From assembly GCA_036513315.1 (NCBI GenBank), contig DATBZF010000111.1, positions 1-9,925 on the forward strand: a stretch of DNA of 9,925 nucleotides, given 5' to 3'. Source of the DNA: Roseiarcus sp036513315. GTDB lineage: Bacteria; Pseudomonadota; Alphaproteobacteria; Rhizobiales; Beijerinckiaceae. Positions within the stretch are counted from its first letter, which is position 1, and each line of letters begins with the position of its first letter. Below the pieces are notes generated by a model, which was given only the letters and a program-made list of their open reading frames with translations, was not told the origin of the DNA and made no database searches. The position numbers and the translations under genes are program-made. Positions 1 through 7,860 of the stretch are shown in pieces.

Positions 1-137
1 GCCATCACAGTACCCGTGCCCCAGGCCTTCAACAGCCGCGACAGCGTCTCTTCCGTCAAGGACGCCTTGGCGTAGCCGCTGAAAAGAATGAGTTTCGACA
101 CGCGCTCCGGATTCGCGGCGGCGAAAAAGGCGCTCAT
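1..137 (-). pseudogene. Alpha/beta-hydrolase part of a broken hydrolase-cyclase fusion gene (partial)
   Basis: Read on the minus strand from base 137 down to the window edge, this gives an open frame beginning MSAFFAAANPERVSKLILF and, further on, a WGTG motif. The stretch FAAANPERV followed by a hydrophobic strand and a Ser-Gly-Tyr-Ala turn is the segment just after the nucleophile elbow of alpha/beta-hydrolases. It is especially close to the hydrolase half of proteins that carry an N-terminal hydrolase and a C-terminal class III nucleotide cyclase, where EGGPM-ALFAATYPERT and WGTG are typical. The elbow Gly-x-Ser-x-Gly is not found upstream of 137, so the homology stops abruptly there. The cyclase tail of the same kind of protein starts at that base on the opposite strand. 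I infer a broken gene with an inverted interior. The frame continues out of the window, so its far end is unknown. Confidence 0.55.
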
Positions 138-355
138 TGCATACCGGCGAGATCGAACTGAGAGGCCGGGATGTCGGCGGCATCGCCGTGCACGTCGCGG
201 CGCGCGTGATGGCGCATTGCGCGCCGGGCGAAGTTCTTGTTTCCAGGGTGGTCACCGATCTCGTCGCCGGCGCCGGCTTGAAATTCGCCGAGCGCGGTTC
301 GCACGAGCTGAAAGGCCTGCCGGGGCGCTGGGATTTGTTCGCAGCAAGCCTTTAA
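137..355 (+). pseudogene. C-terminal fragment of a class III adenylate/guanylate cyclase
   Basis: The 72 codons from 137 encode LHTGEIELRG-DVGGIAVHVAARVMA, then PGEVLVSRVVTDLVAGAGL, ERGSHELKGLPGRW and a final LFAASL. This is the end of a class III cyclase homology domain: the LHTGE strand, the GxAVHxAARV helix with the conserved Asn/Arg-type active-site region, and the closing ELKG-PG-W-LFA strand. A complete catalytic domain has about 180 residues, so more than half is missing. The metal-binding aspartates of the N-terminal half are absent. No ribosome site or ATG fits, and the same frame has a stop at 89-91, so this is unlikely to make a working enzyme. The missing upstream part is replaced by hydrolase-coding sequence on the other strand. 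Confidence 0.65.
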
Positions 356-437
356 GGTTGGCCCCGGCGAAGTCTGAACGCGAACTTTACCGCCGCGCAG
401 CGTTCCCATAGCTTAGCGTCGCAAACAGGAAATCAAG

Positions 438-851
438 ATGGCTCACTGGCTCTTCAAAAGCGAACCTTCCGCCTGGTCCTTCACCCAGCAGATCGAGGCG
501 GGGGCCAAGGGAACCAATTGGAACGGCGTGCGCAATCACGCCGCCAAACTCAACCTGATGGCGATGAAGGTCGGCGAGCAGGGTTTCTTCTATCATTCCA
601 ACGAAGGCAAGGCGGTCGTCGGCATCGTTGAGATCATCAAGCCTTATTATCCCGACCCGAGCGACGAAACCGGCAAGTTCGGCATGGTCGACATCCGCGC
701 CATACGCCCCCTGCCCCGCGAGGTCACGCTGGAAGCGGTCAAGGCCGAGAAGCGCCTCGCCAAAATGGCTCTGGTGACCCTTTCTCGCCTTTCGGTCCAG
801 CCGGTGACGGAAGCCGAATGGAAGATCGTCTGCGCGATGGGCGGTTTGTGA
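438..851 (+). CDS. EVE domain-containing protein (THYN1-like)
   Basis: This 137-residue protein is essentially one EVE domain, a PUA-like fold of the thymocyte nuclear protein 1 family. The hallmark residues are visible: the N-terminal HWLFKSEPSAWSF strand (residues 3-15), TNWNGVRNHAA (26-36) with the conserved Trp-Asn-Gly-Val-Arg-Asn core of the pocket, and GEQGFFYHSN followed by VVGIVEIIK. The family is thought to bind modified bases in DNA or RNA. Some members are linked to restriction or RNA modification, but the role of free-standing bacterial copies is not settled. The ATG at 438 has AGGA 7 bases upstream. The gene stands alone between the broken cyclase and acs, on the same strand as acs but with 118 bases before the preferred acs start. 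The length is normal for single-domain members and there is no sign of damage. Confidence 0.92.
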   Translation: MAHWLFKSEPSAWSFTQQIEAGAKGTNWNGVRNHAAKLNLMAMKVGEQGFFYHSNEGKAVVGIVEIIKPYYPDPSDETGKFGMVDIRAIRPLPREVTLEAVKAEKRLAKMALVTLSRLSVQPVTEAEWKIVCAMGGL

Positions 852-969
852 CGCCGAGGCTTTAGACCAAAGGCCGATGACGCGCCGCCTGTCGCAAATC
901 GGCCATCTCTGACATAATATTGCTGAGGCCAGCAGACGCCGATCAGGCGCGATGCTCAGGGAGGATGGA

Positions 970-2916
<1,947 letters not shown>

Positions 2917-2984
2917 CCGCGTTTTCGACTCGGCACGCAGAGCCGGAAGAGCATAATAGAGCAATTACAATTCATTAGACTTAT

Positions 2985-3007
2985 ATAGGACAGCGCTATT
3001 GTCCTAT
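2985..3007. repeat. Perfect 8-bp inverted repeat, operator-like
   Basis: ATAGGACA (2985-2992) and TGTCCTAT (3000-3007) form a perfect dyad around a 7-base centre, preceded by an AT-rich stretch (about 2951-2990) unusual for this GC-rich window. There is no T-run after it, so it does not look like an intrinsic terminator. Its size and symmetry suit a dimeric transcription factor site. It lies between the 3' ends of acs and purB, so no gene start is next to it. The regulator is unknown. Confidence 0.4.
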
Positions 3008-3029
3008 CGGCGCCGTTTCGCCACATTTG

Positions 3030-3059
3030 GCCGCGCTCCGCCAACGCGCTGAGCGCGGC
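3030..3059. terminator. Possible hairpin between convergent acs and purB
   Basis: GCCGCGCTC (3030-3038) and GAGCGCGGC (3051-3059) form a perfect 9-bp GC-rich stem with a 12-base loop, placed immediately after the purB stop codon. It could end purB transcription or act in both directions, but neither side has a T-run, so a Rho-independent function is doubtful. Confidence 0.3.
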
Positions 3060-3062
3060 GCG

Positions 3063-4442
3063 TCAGAGTTCGTCTACGACGGCTGATGCGAGCCCCGTGT
3101 AAGTCGCGGGCGTCAGCGCCAGGAGACGCTGCTTCGCCTCATCGCCGATATCGAGGCCGCGCACGAATTCAGCAAGCTCCGCCGCGCTGACGCATCGGCC
3201 GCGGGTGAGTTCCTTGAGCAGCGCGTATGGATCGGCGATGTGAGAGCGACCAGCGCTGATCTCGGCGCGCACCACCGTCTGAACCGCCTCGGCGAGCACC
3301 TGCCAATTCGCCTCAAGATCAGCGCTGAGCACGTCCGCCGCCAGCGAGATCTCACCGAGGCCATGCTGCAAATTGTCCAAGGCGAGCAGTGAGTGCCCGA
3401 AGGCGACCCCGATGTTGCGCTGGGTCGTTGAGTCGGTGAGGTCGCGCTGCAGCCGCGAGGTGACCAGCGTCTGCGCGAACGTGGCGAACAGGCCGCCCGA
3501 AATCTCAAGGTTCGCCTCGGCGTTCTCGAAACGGATCGGGTTGATCTTATGCGGCATGGTCGACGAACCGGTCGACGCGGCGACGGGCGTCTGCGCGAAA
3601 TATCCCAGGGAGATATAGGCCCACACATCCGTGGCGAAGTTGTGCAGGATGCCGCCCACGTGCCTGACGCGGTCGTAAAGCTCCACCTGCCAGTCATGCG
3701 ACTCAATCTGGGTGGTGACGGGGTTGAAGCCGAGGTCAAGCGATTCGATGAATTCGCGGCTGAGGGCCAGCCAGTCGACATTGGGCTCCGCGGCCAGATG
3801 CGCCGACCAAGTGCCTGTGGCGCCGGAAAACTTCGCGAGATAGTCTAACGCCTGGATTTGCCCGGCGACGCGCCGTAGCCGCCACGCGAACACCCCGATC
3901 TCCTTGCCCATTGTCGTCGGCGTGGCGGGCTGTCCATGCGTGTGGGCGAGCATGGCGGCATCCCGGTGCGACGCAGCCAGCGCCATCAGCATGTCGATGA
4001 CAGCGGTGAGTTTCGGCAGCCACACGCGCGTCACCATGCGCTTTATGGTGAGGGCGTAGGCGGTGGAGTTGATATCCTCGCTGGTGCACGCGAAGTGCGT
4101 CAGCTCAGCAATTGCGGCGAGACCCAAGCGCTCGAGCCGGTCGCGGACGAGATACTCGACTGCTTTGACGTCGTGGCGGGTGATCGCCTCGCGCTCGGCC
4201 AGCCAGTCGATCTCGCCTTGGCCGAACTCCTTGTACAGAGCGCGCAACCCGGCTTTATCGGCCCGGCGTAACGGCGAGGAGCCGAACAGCGAGCGGTCGG
4301 TGAGGGCGAGAAGCCACTCCACCTCGACCTCGACGCGGGCCCGGTTGAGTCCGGCCTCCGAGAGATAGTCCGCAAGCGGGGCGACGACCGGGCGGTAGCG
4401 GCCGTCCAGCGGGCTGAGCGGCTGAGGGGGCAGAGAGGTCAC
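3063..4442 (-). CDS. purB: Adenylosuccinate lyase, actinobacterial-like type
   Basis: PurB cleaves adenylosuccinate to AMP plus fumarate and SAICAR to AICAR plus fumarate, in purine synthesis. With the GTG start at 4442 it has 459 residues. Visible marks are PLSPLDGRY near the N-terminus, TRHDVKAVEY, the TSEDIN loop (120-125), THGQPATPTTMGKE with the likely general acid H169, and the superfamily signature GSSTMPHKINP with the likely catalytic serine S293. The 124-residue spacing between the two equals that of E. coli H171 and S295. GTG at 4442 is preceded by GGAG (4449-4452) and gives the family's typical start; a TTG at 4514 would add 24 unconserved residues. The sequence follows the long E. 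coli/actinobacterial subfamily and reads like Microbacteriaceae enzymes (for example LSEAGLNRARVEVEVEWL), not the shorter B. subtilis-like form expected in alphaproteobacteria. No other pur gene is adjacent. Function is secure; foreign origin is inference. Confidence 0.93.
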   Translation of the reverse strand: MTSLPPQPLSPLDGRYRPVVAPLADYLSEAGLNRARVEVEVEWLLALTDRSLFGSSPLRRADKAGLRALYKEFGQGEIDWLAEREAITRHDVKAVEYLVRDRLERLGLAAIAELTHFACTSEDINSTAYALTIKRMVTRVWLPKLTAVIDMLMALAASHRDAAMLAHTHGQPATPTTMGKEIGVFAWRLRRVAGQIQALDYLAKFSGATGTWSAHLAAEPNVDWLALSREFIESLDLGFNPVTTQIESHDWQVELYDRVRHVGGILHNFATDVWAYISLGYFAQTPVAASTGSSTMPHKINPIRFENAEANLEISGGLFATFAQTLVTSRLQRDLTDSTTQRNIGVAFGHSLLALDNLQHGLGEISLAADVLSADLEANWQVLAEAVQTVVRAEISAGRSHIADPYALLKELTRGRCVSAAELAEFVRGLDIGDEAKQRLLALTPATYTGLASAVVDEL

Positions 4443-4672
4443 GAAATCTCCGGAAAGGGCTGGGTCGACTCCACGCAATAGAGCGCGGCTCGCGCCGGCC
4501 ATCATACACCGCAATGTTCGAAAGTGGTGGAGCGCTGCTCTCGCGTGGAAAACCTGAGATGTCCGCTCCCAGCGGCCGCGCGGCGCCGTGGGCCTGGCTT
4601 GGCGCCGCCAGCCCCGGCGAACGCCGAGCCAACAGAAACTGTGCAGGCCCTATCCGATCAGGTCGACCGAAA

Positions 4673-5143
4673 CTATGCCCGCGCCCGGCCGCGCAGAAAC
4701 GCCTCGAACGCGCGCAGCGTCGCATCCGACACATAATGTTCGATCCCCTCGGCGTCGGCCTCCGCCGCCTCGCGCGGAGCGCCGATGGCGATGAGCAGAT
4801 CGACGACGAGCCGATGGCGCTGGCGCACCTTATTGGCCATGGCGAGGCCTGCTTCGGTCAGGAATATGCCGCGATAGGGCCGCGCCGTCGCCAGTCCCTC
4901 GCGCTTCAGCCGTGCGATGGTCTTGCTGGCTGTGGGATGGGCGACGCCGAGCCGGCGCGCGATATCGGTGGTGCGCGCTTCGCCATTGGCGGCGATGAGA
5001 TCGGCGATCAGTTCGGTGTAATCCTCCAGCATTGAAGCCGAACGCGCCGAGCGCGCCTTGCTGAAACGGTCGGCCTGATCAGGCTCGGCCGCCAGCCCCG
5101 CTTCAGCGGGCGCGATGCTCGCCTTGCCCTTCTTCGTCGCCAA
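4673..5143 (-). CDS. mntR: Manganese-responsive transcriptional regulator MntR (DtxR family)
   Basis: This 156-residue protein matches the E. coli type of MntR, a Mn(II)-activated dimeric repressor of manganese uptake genes such as mntH. After a basic, probably disordered N-terminus comes LEDYTELIADLI (about 39-50), then a winged helix with the recognition segment ARRLGVAHPTASKTIARLKREG (about 62-83) and the wing YRGIFLTEAG. The dimerization part contains RQRHRLV and DAEGIEHYVSD, where the His and Glu ligands of DtxR/MntR metal sites lie. It lacks the SH3-like third domain of DtxR, as expected for MntR. The start is TTG at 5143 with GGAG upstream. No transporter gene is visible, so its main target lies elsewhere. 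purB follows downstream on the same strand after a 230-base gap, so a shared operon is unlikely to be ancestral. Confidence 0.93.
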   Translation of the reverse strand: MATKKGKASIAPAEAGLAAEPDQADRFSKARSARSASMLEDYTELIADLIAANGEARTTDIARRLGVAHPTASKTIARLKREGLATARPYRGIFLTEAGLAMANKVRQRHRLVVDLLIAIGAPREAAEADAEGIEHYVSDATLRAFEAFLRGRARA

Positions 5144-5497
5144 ACCGCCCCACTCCCTCTCCGCGACGGAACGTCGTCGGTCGCCGTGACAACATGTGAT
5201 CGCGGTTTCAAATATGCAGCCTTAGCTGAAAAATGCAATCGCCGTTTCAAGAAACCAGGGCGCGCTTGTCAGGCAGGCCAGCAAAGGTTTCAAAAACGCA
5301 AGGCTGCCATCCGATCGCCGACGCGGCGTCGCGTCGCAAGGTCGCCTCGCCGCTTTCCTTTTCGACGGTGTCGGCGATCCCCGGAGGCGGCGAGGGTTTG
5401 ATTCCAAGCGGAGCGGCGAGCGCATTGCCGATCGGTTCGCCCAGCAAAGTCGCGATGCTATGCGGATCGCTGGTTTGCGAGGTCGCGACCTTGCCCG
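5144..5497. other. Region without a convincing gene between mntR and the aspartate aminotransferase gene
   Basis: This 354-base gap holds the mntR leader and promoter on its left. It also contains an imperfect direct repeat, ATCGCGGTTTCAA at 5199-5211 and ATCGCCGTTTCAA at 5238-5250 (12 of 13 matching). The rest is open in several frames, as GC-rich DNA often is. One minus-strand frame (5247-5447) could give 66 residues from a TTG, including GIKPSPPPGIADTVEKESGE. It has no recognisable domain and no good ribosome site, so I do not call it a gene. Confidence 0.4.
5209..5238 (-). promoter_or_regulatory. Possible mntR promoter with overlapping MntR-like operator
   Basis: On the minus strand TTGCAT (5238-5233) and TATTTG (5214-5209) are 18 bases apart and could be -35 and -10 boxes, about 66 bases ahead of the mntR start. 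Between them CAGC-TTAG-type dyad sequence (AGC, 4 bases, GCT at 5218-5227) sits inside a longer imperfect palindrome, AAATATGCAGC and GCTGAAAAATG (5210-5235). The E. coli MntR site also has AGC, 4 bases, GCT at its centre with AT-rich arms. Autoregulation is therefore plausible but rests on this resemblance alone. Confidence 0.35.
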
Positions 5498-6700
5498 CTA
5501 CCGCAATCCGGCGGTGAACCGCTGGATCTTCCGGCAGGCGTCTTCGAGCACATCGTTCGAAGTGGCGTAAGAAATGCGGAAGTTGGGGCCGAGACCGAAA
5601 GCGGAGCCGTGGACGACGGCGACGCCCTCAGCCTCCAGGAGTTCGCTGACGAAATCCTCGTCCGTATTGATGACCCGGCCGGACGGGCCTTTCTTGCCGA
5701 TCGCGCCCGCGCAGGAGGGATAGACATAGAAGGCGCCTTCCGGCGACGGGCATTTCAGGTGCTGCGCCTGGTTGAGCATCGAGACGACGAGGTCGCGCCG
5801 CGCCTCGAACGCCTTGCGGCGCACCGGAATGAAATCCTGCGGCCCGTTCAACGCCTCGACCGACGCCCATTGCGAGATCGTGCAGGCGCCCGACGTCTGC
5901 TGGCCCTGCACCATATCCATCGCCTTGATGAGCTCAGCCGGGCCGGCGGCATAGCCGATGCGCCAGCCGGTCATCGCATAGGCTTTCGACACGCCGTTCA
6001 TCGTCAGCGTGCGGTCGATCAGGCCGGGCTCGATCTGCGCCGGCGTGGTGAAGACGAAATCGCCATAGACGAGATGTTCATACATGTCGTCGGTCAGCAC
6101 CCAGACCTGGGGATGGCGCATCAGCACGTCGGTGATCGCCTTCAATTCGTCGCGCGTATAGGCCGCTCCCGACGGGTTCGAGGGCGAGTTCAGCACCAGC
6201 CATTTGGTGCGCGGCGTGATCGCGCGCTCGAGGTCGGCGGCCTGCAGCTTGAACGAATGTTCCATCGTGGTGGCGACGAAAACCGGCTCGCCGCCATTGA
6301 TCAGCACCATATCGGGATAGCTGACCCAGAAGGGCGCGGGGATGATCACCTCGTCGCCCTTGTTCAGCGTGGTCAGAAATGCGTTGTAGAGGATCTGCTT
6401 GCCGCCGGTGCCGACGATCGTCTGGCTTGCCTTGTAGACGAGGCCGTTCTCCCGCTTGAACTTGGCGGCGATCGCCTCGCGCAATTCGGGAATGCCGAGG
6501 ACGGGCGGATATTTGGTCTTGCCGCTCTCGATCGCCTTGATTGCCGCCCTCTTGATATTGTCGGGCGTATCGAAATCCGGCTCGCCGACCGACAGCGAAA
6601 TGATGTCGCGGCCCTGCGCTTTGAGATCGCGCGCCTTCTGCGTCACCGCGATGGTCGCGGAAGGCTTAACGCGGGCAAGGGCGTCGGCGATAAGGGGCAT
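5498..6700 (-). CDS. aspC: Pyridoxal phosphate-dependent aspartate aminotransferase (class Ib)
   Basis: A 400-residue fold-type I aminotransferase that moves an amino group between aspartate and 2-oxoglutarate; some class Ib members also act on prephenate. Visible residues are SVGEPDFDTP (36-45), GTGGKQILYN (97-106) with the Lys after GG that class Ib enzymes use for the acidic side chain, NPSG with N175 contacting the cofactor, DDMYEHLVY with D204 and Y207, the Schiff-base lysine K239 in NGVSKAYAMTGWRIG, and R375 in NFRISYATS, which binds the alpha-carboxylate. The length is normal. The ATG at 6700 has a purine-rich AGAG just upstream and begins (M)PLIADALARVKPSAT, the standard family start. 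It is transcribed alone, with the toxin-antitoxin pair upstream on the same strand after a 112-base gap. In rhizobia the equivalent gene is often named aatA; the substrate range cannot be fixed from sequence. Confidence 0.93.
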   Translation of the reverse strand: MPLIADALARVKPSATIAVTQKARDLKAQGRDIISLSVGEPDFDTPDNIKRAAIKAIESGKTKYPPVLGIPELREAIAAKFKRENGLVYKASQTIVGTGGKQILYNAFLTTLNKGDEVIIPAPFWVSYPDMVLINGGEPVFVATTMEHSFKLQAADLERAITPRTKWLVLNSPSNPSGAAYTRDELKAITDVLMRHPQVWVLTDDMYEHLVYGDFVFTTPAQIEPGLIDRTLTMNGVSKAYAMTGWRIGYAAGPAELIKAMDMVQGQQTSGACTISQWASVEALNGPQDFIPVRRKAFEARRDLVVSMLNQAQHLKCPSPEGAFYVYPSCAGAIGKKGPSGRVINTDEDFVSELLEAEGVAVVHGSAFGLGPNFRISYATSNDVLEDACRKIQRFTAGLR

Positions 6701-6759
6701 GATCTCTAAAATCCTTTGACTGGCTGCGCGTGGGGCGGCGCACCATAATGAGACGGGGC

Positions 6760-6778
6760 GGGGCGGGCAACCCGCCTC
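6760..6778. terminator. GC-rich hairpin between the VapC gene and the aminotransferase gene
   Basis: GGGGCGGG (6760-6767) pairs with CCCGCCTC (6771-6778, one G-T pair) around a 3-base loop. A second stem nearby is CCGCCTC (6772-6778) with GAGGCGG (6795-6801), so two mutually exclusive hairpins are possible. It lies just downstream of the minus-strand toxin gene and upstream of the aminotransferase gene. No T-run follows, so termination is only a guess. Confidence 0.3.
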
Positions 6779-6812
6779 TTCTCCCTCGCTTGGCGAGGCG
6801 GATCACCCTTGT

Positions 6813-7208
6813 TTAAGCCACCGCGATATCCGTATGGACAAAATCGTCGCCCTTGAAGAGCAGCGGCAAGTCGCGCTCCCGCGCACAAGCATAAGCAAAG
6901 CAATCGCCCATGTTGAGCTGGGCCTTATGTTTGCCGCGACCGAATCTGGCGAACGCGCTTGCCGCATCCCTGGCAATGCCAAGGGTTATGTCGATCACAC
7001 CCGCCTGAGTCTCCTCGATGAAGGCGTTGACCAGCATCTCGGCCTCCTGCATGGAGCAAGCCCGAAGCCGCGCCAGGCCAGTCATCGCCTCATAGACGAC
7101 GATAGGCGAAACATAGACCTCCGACGACTGCGCCAGTCTGGCCGAAAGCGAAAGACGATCGGCCTCGCCGGCGATGATCGCGATGATCGCCGAGGCGTCA
7201 ACGAACAT
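6813..7208 (-). CDS. vapC: Type II toxin VapC, PIN-domain ribonuclease (first pair)
   Basis: This 131-residue PIN-domain protein should act as a Mg-dependent RNase toxin held inactive by the VapB encoded just upstream. The acidic active-site residues sit where the family has them: D4 in MFVDASAI, E40 in VYEA, D102 in NMGDCFAYA, and D121/D122 in LLFKGDDFVHTD. The stretch from NMGDCFAYACA to FKGDDF-TDI is typical of the VapC group that pairs with PSK/Rv0623-type antitoxins. Its ATG shares one base with the antitoxin stop (TGATG, 7206-7210), so translation is probably coupled. The frame is intact. The RNA target cannot be predicted; many VapC toxins cut tRNA or rRNA. Confidence 0.9.
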   Translation of the reverse strand: MFVDASAIIAIIAGEADRLSLSARLAQSSEVYVSPIVVYEAMTGLARLRACSMQEAEMLVNAFIEETQAGVIDITLGIARDAASAFARFGRGKHKAQLNMGDCFAYACARERDLPLLFKGDDFVHTDIAVA

Positions 7209-7447
7209 CAGACATCCCCCGACATTTCGTCGAAAAACGCCTTGTCCGCCTGCAGACCGGTTTCAGGGAACGTCTTGTAACGCTCCGAAAGAGCTTCGAG
7301 GCGTTCGATCAAGGATTCATCGCCGCGCGCACGCCGGTACTCGTTGTCGACAGCCTCCAGAATCGTCTCGGTCAAAGTCTTTTTCTTGAGCTTGGCCAAG
7401 CGGCGAACGGCTGCGTCGGCAGCCTTGCTCTTTATTGAAAAAGCCAT
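7208..7447 (-). CDS. vapB: Type II antitoxin, VapB/Rv0623 (PSK) type
   Basis: A 79-residue protein from ATG at 7447. The first 40 residues, MAFSIKSKAADAAVRRLAKL, then KKKTLTETILEAV and EYRRAR, match the ribbon-helix-helix-like PSK_trans_fac/Rv0623 antitoxin pattern: a short strand that binds DNA and two helices. The acidic C-terminal part, including FFDEMSGDV, is the likely toxin-binding tail. It precedes and overlaps vapC by one base, as an antitoxin should. The open frame extends upstream to 7585, but the conserved domain starts at the ATG at 7447, GGTAG lies just before it, and the upstream codons contain an inverted repeat, so the longer start is rejected. An inverted repeat 8 bases upstream of the ATG is the likely autoregulatory operator. 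Confidence 0.85.
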   Translation of the reverse strand: MAFSIKSKAADAAVRRLAKLKKKTLTETILEAVDNEYRRARGDESLIERLEALSERYKTFPETGLQADKAFFDEMSGDV

Positions 7448-7454
7448 ATCTACC

Positions 7455-7477
7455 GTATTCCATCTATAAAGGAATAC
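7455..7477 (-). promoter_or_regulatory. Inverted repeat upstream of vapB, likely autoregulatory operator
   Basis: GTATTCC (7455-7461) and GGAATAC (7471-7477) form a perfect 7-bp dyad with a 9-base AT-rich centre. On the minus strand the centre reads TTTATAGAT and could contain the -10 box, so binding of the VapBC complex would block RNA polymerase. Autorepression through such dyads is well known for vapBC; the assignment here is by position and symmetry. Confidence 0.5.
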
Positions 7478-7565
7478 CCAAACATATATACCGCGCATCC
7501 GTGTCACACAATCCCTCTCGTGAGCCGAGCGTCTTCGATGCTCGTCAAAATTCGCGGCGCAGGCG

Positions 7566-7603
7566 TTGCGAGTCGATGATATCATCGCTATAATATCATC
7601 ATT
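7566..7603 (+). promoter_or_regulatory. Promoter with embedded palindrome ahead of the second antitoxin gene
   Basis: TTGCGA (7566-7571), exactly 17 bases, then a perfect TATAAT (7589-7594) make the best promoter in the window, about 36 bases ahead of the antitoxin ATG. The spacer holds a perfect 12-base palindrome, GATGATATCATC (7575-7586). Its half ATATCATC recurs at 7593-7600, 14 bases further, overlapping the -10 box and likely start site. This layout suits cooperative autorepression by an AbrB/MazE-type antitoxin with its toxin. Confidence 0.65.
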
Positions 7604-7629
7604 CAGAAAGCTATTACCACGAGGATATT

Positions 7630-7860
7630 ATGCGTGTCGCCAAATGGGGCGGAAGTCTCGCGGTGCGGTTGCCCAAGGCGCTGGTCGAGGAGCTCGGCCT
7701 GAAAGCCGGCGACGAGCTTGCCCTGGTCGAGGCCTCGAAGGAGCGACTGATCGTCGAGAAGGACGCGCGTCGGCGTCGGGCGATCGAGAGGATGGGCGCG
7801 CGCGCCTGGTCCTTGCCCAAGAATTATCGGTTCGACCGCGACGAGGCGAACGAACGGTGA
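7630..7860 (+). CDS. Type II antitoxin, AbrB/MazE-SpoVT type
   Basis: A 76-residue protein with an N-terminal swapped-hairpin AbrB domain: MRVAKWGGSLAVRLPKALVEE (1-21), then LGLKAGDELALVEA and a strand LIVEKD. The pattern WGGSLAVRLPKALVE, GLKAGDEL is diagnostic for MazE/VapB-like DNA-binding antitoxins. The rest, rich in Arg and then LPKNYRFDRDEANER, should wrap around the toxin. GAGGA lies 6-7 bases before the ATG. The stop overlaps the toxin start by four bases (GTGA, 7857-7860). It is likely to bind the palindrome at 7575-7586 and repress its own operon. Its fold differs from the antitoxin of the neighbouring divergent pair. Confidence 0.9.
   Translation: MRVAKWGGSLAVRLPKALVEELGLKAGDELALVEASKERLIVEKDARRRRAIERMGARAWSLPKNYRFDRDEANER

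Noticed and set aside
4443..4514. 24-residue N-terminal extension of PurB from TTG 4514
   Set aside because: GTG at 4442 has GGAG at good distance and matches the usual family start; the extension is not conserved as far as I can recall.
5609..6709. Plus-strand frame of 366 codons opposite the aminotransferase gene
   Set aside because: All catalytic motifs are on the minus strand; this frame is His/Arg/Asp-rich low-complexity sequence typical of an antisense shadow.
7448..7585. Upstream extension of the first antitoxin to 125 residues
   Set aside because: The added codons span the dyad and AT-rich promoter region and lack similarity to the family, whose N-terminus begins at the ATG at 7447.
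7566..7856. Upstream extension of the second PIN toxin to 229 residues
   Set aside because: It would cover the promoter, palindrome and antitoxin in another frame and contains no PIN sequence; the GTG at 7857 gives a normal-length toxin.
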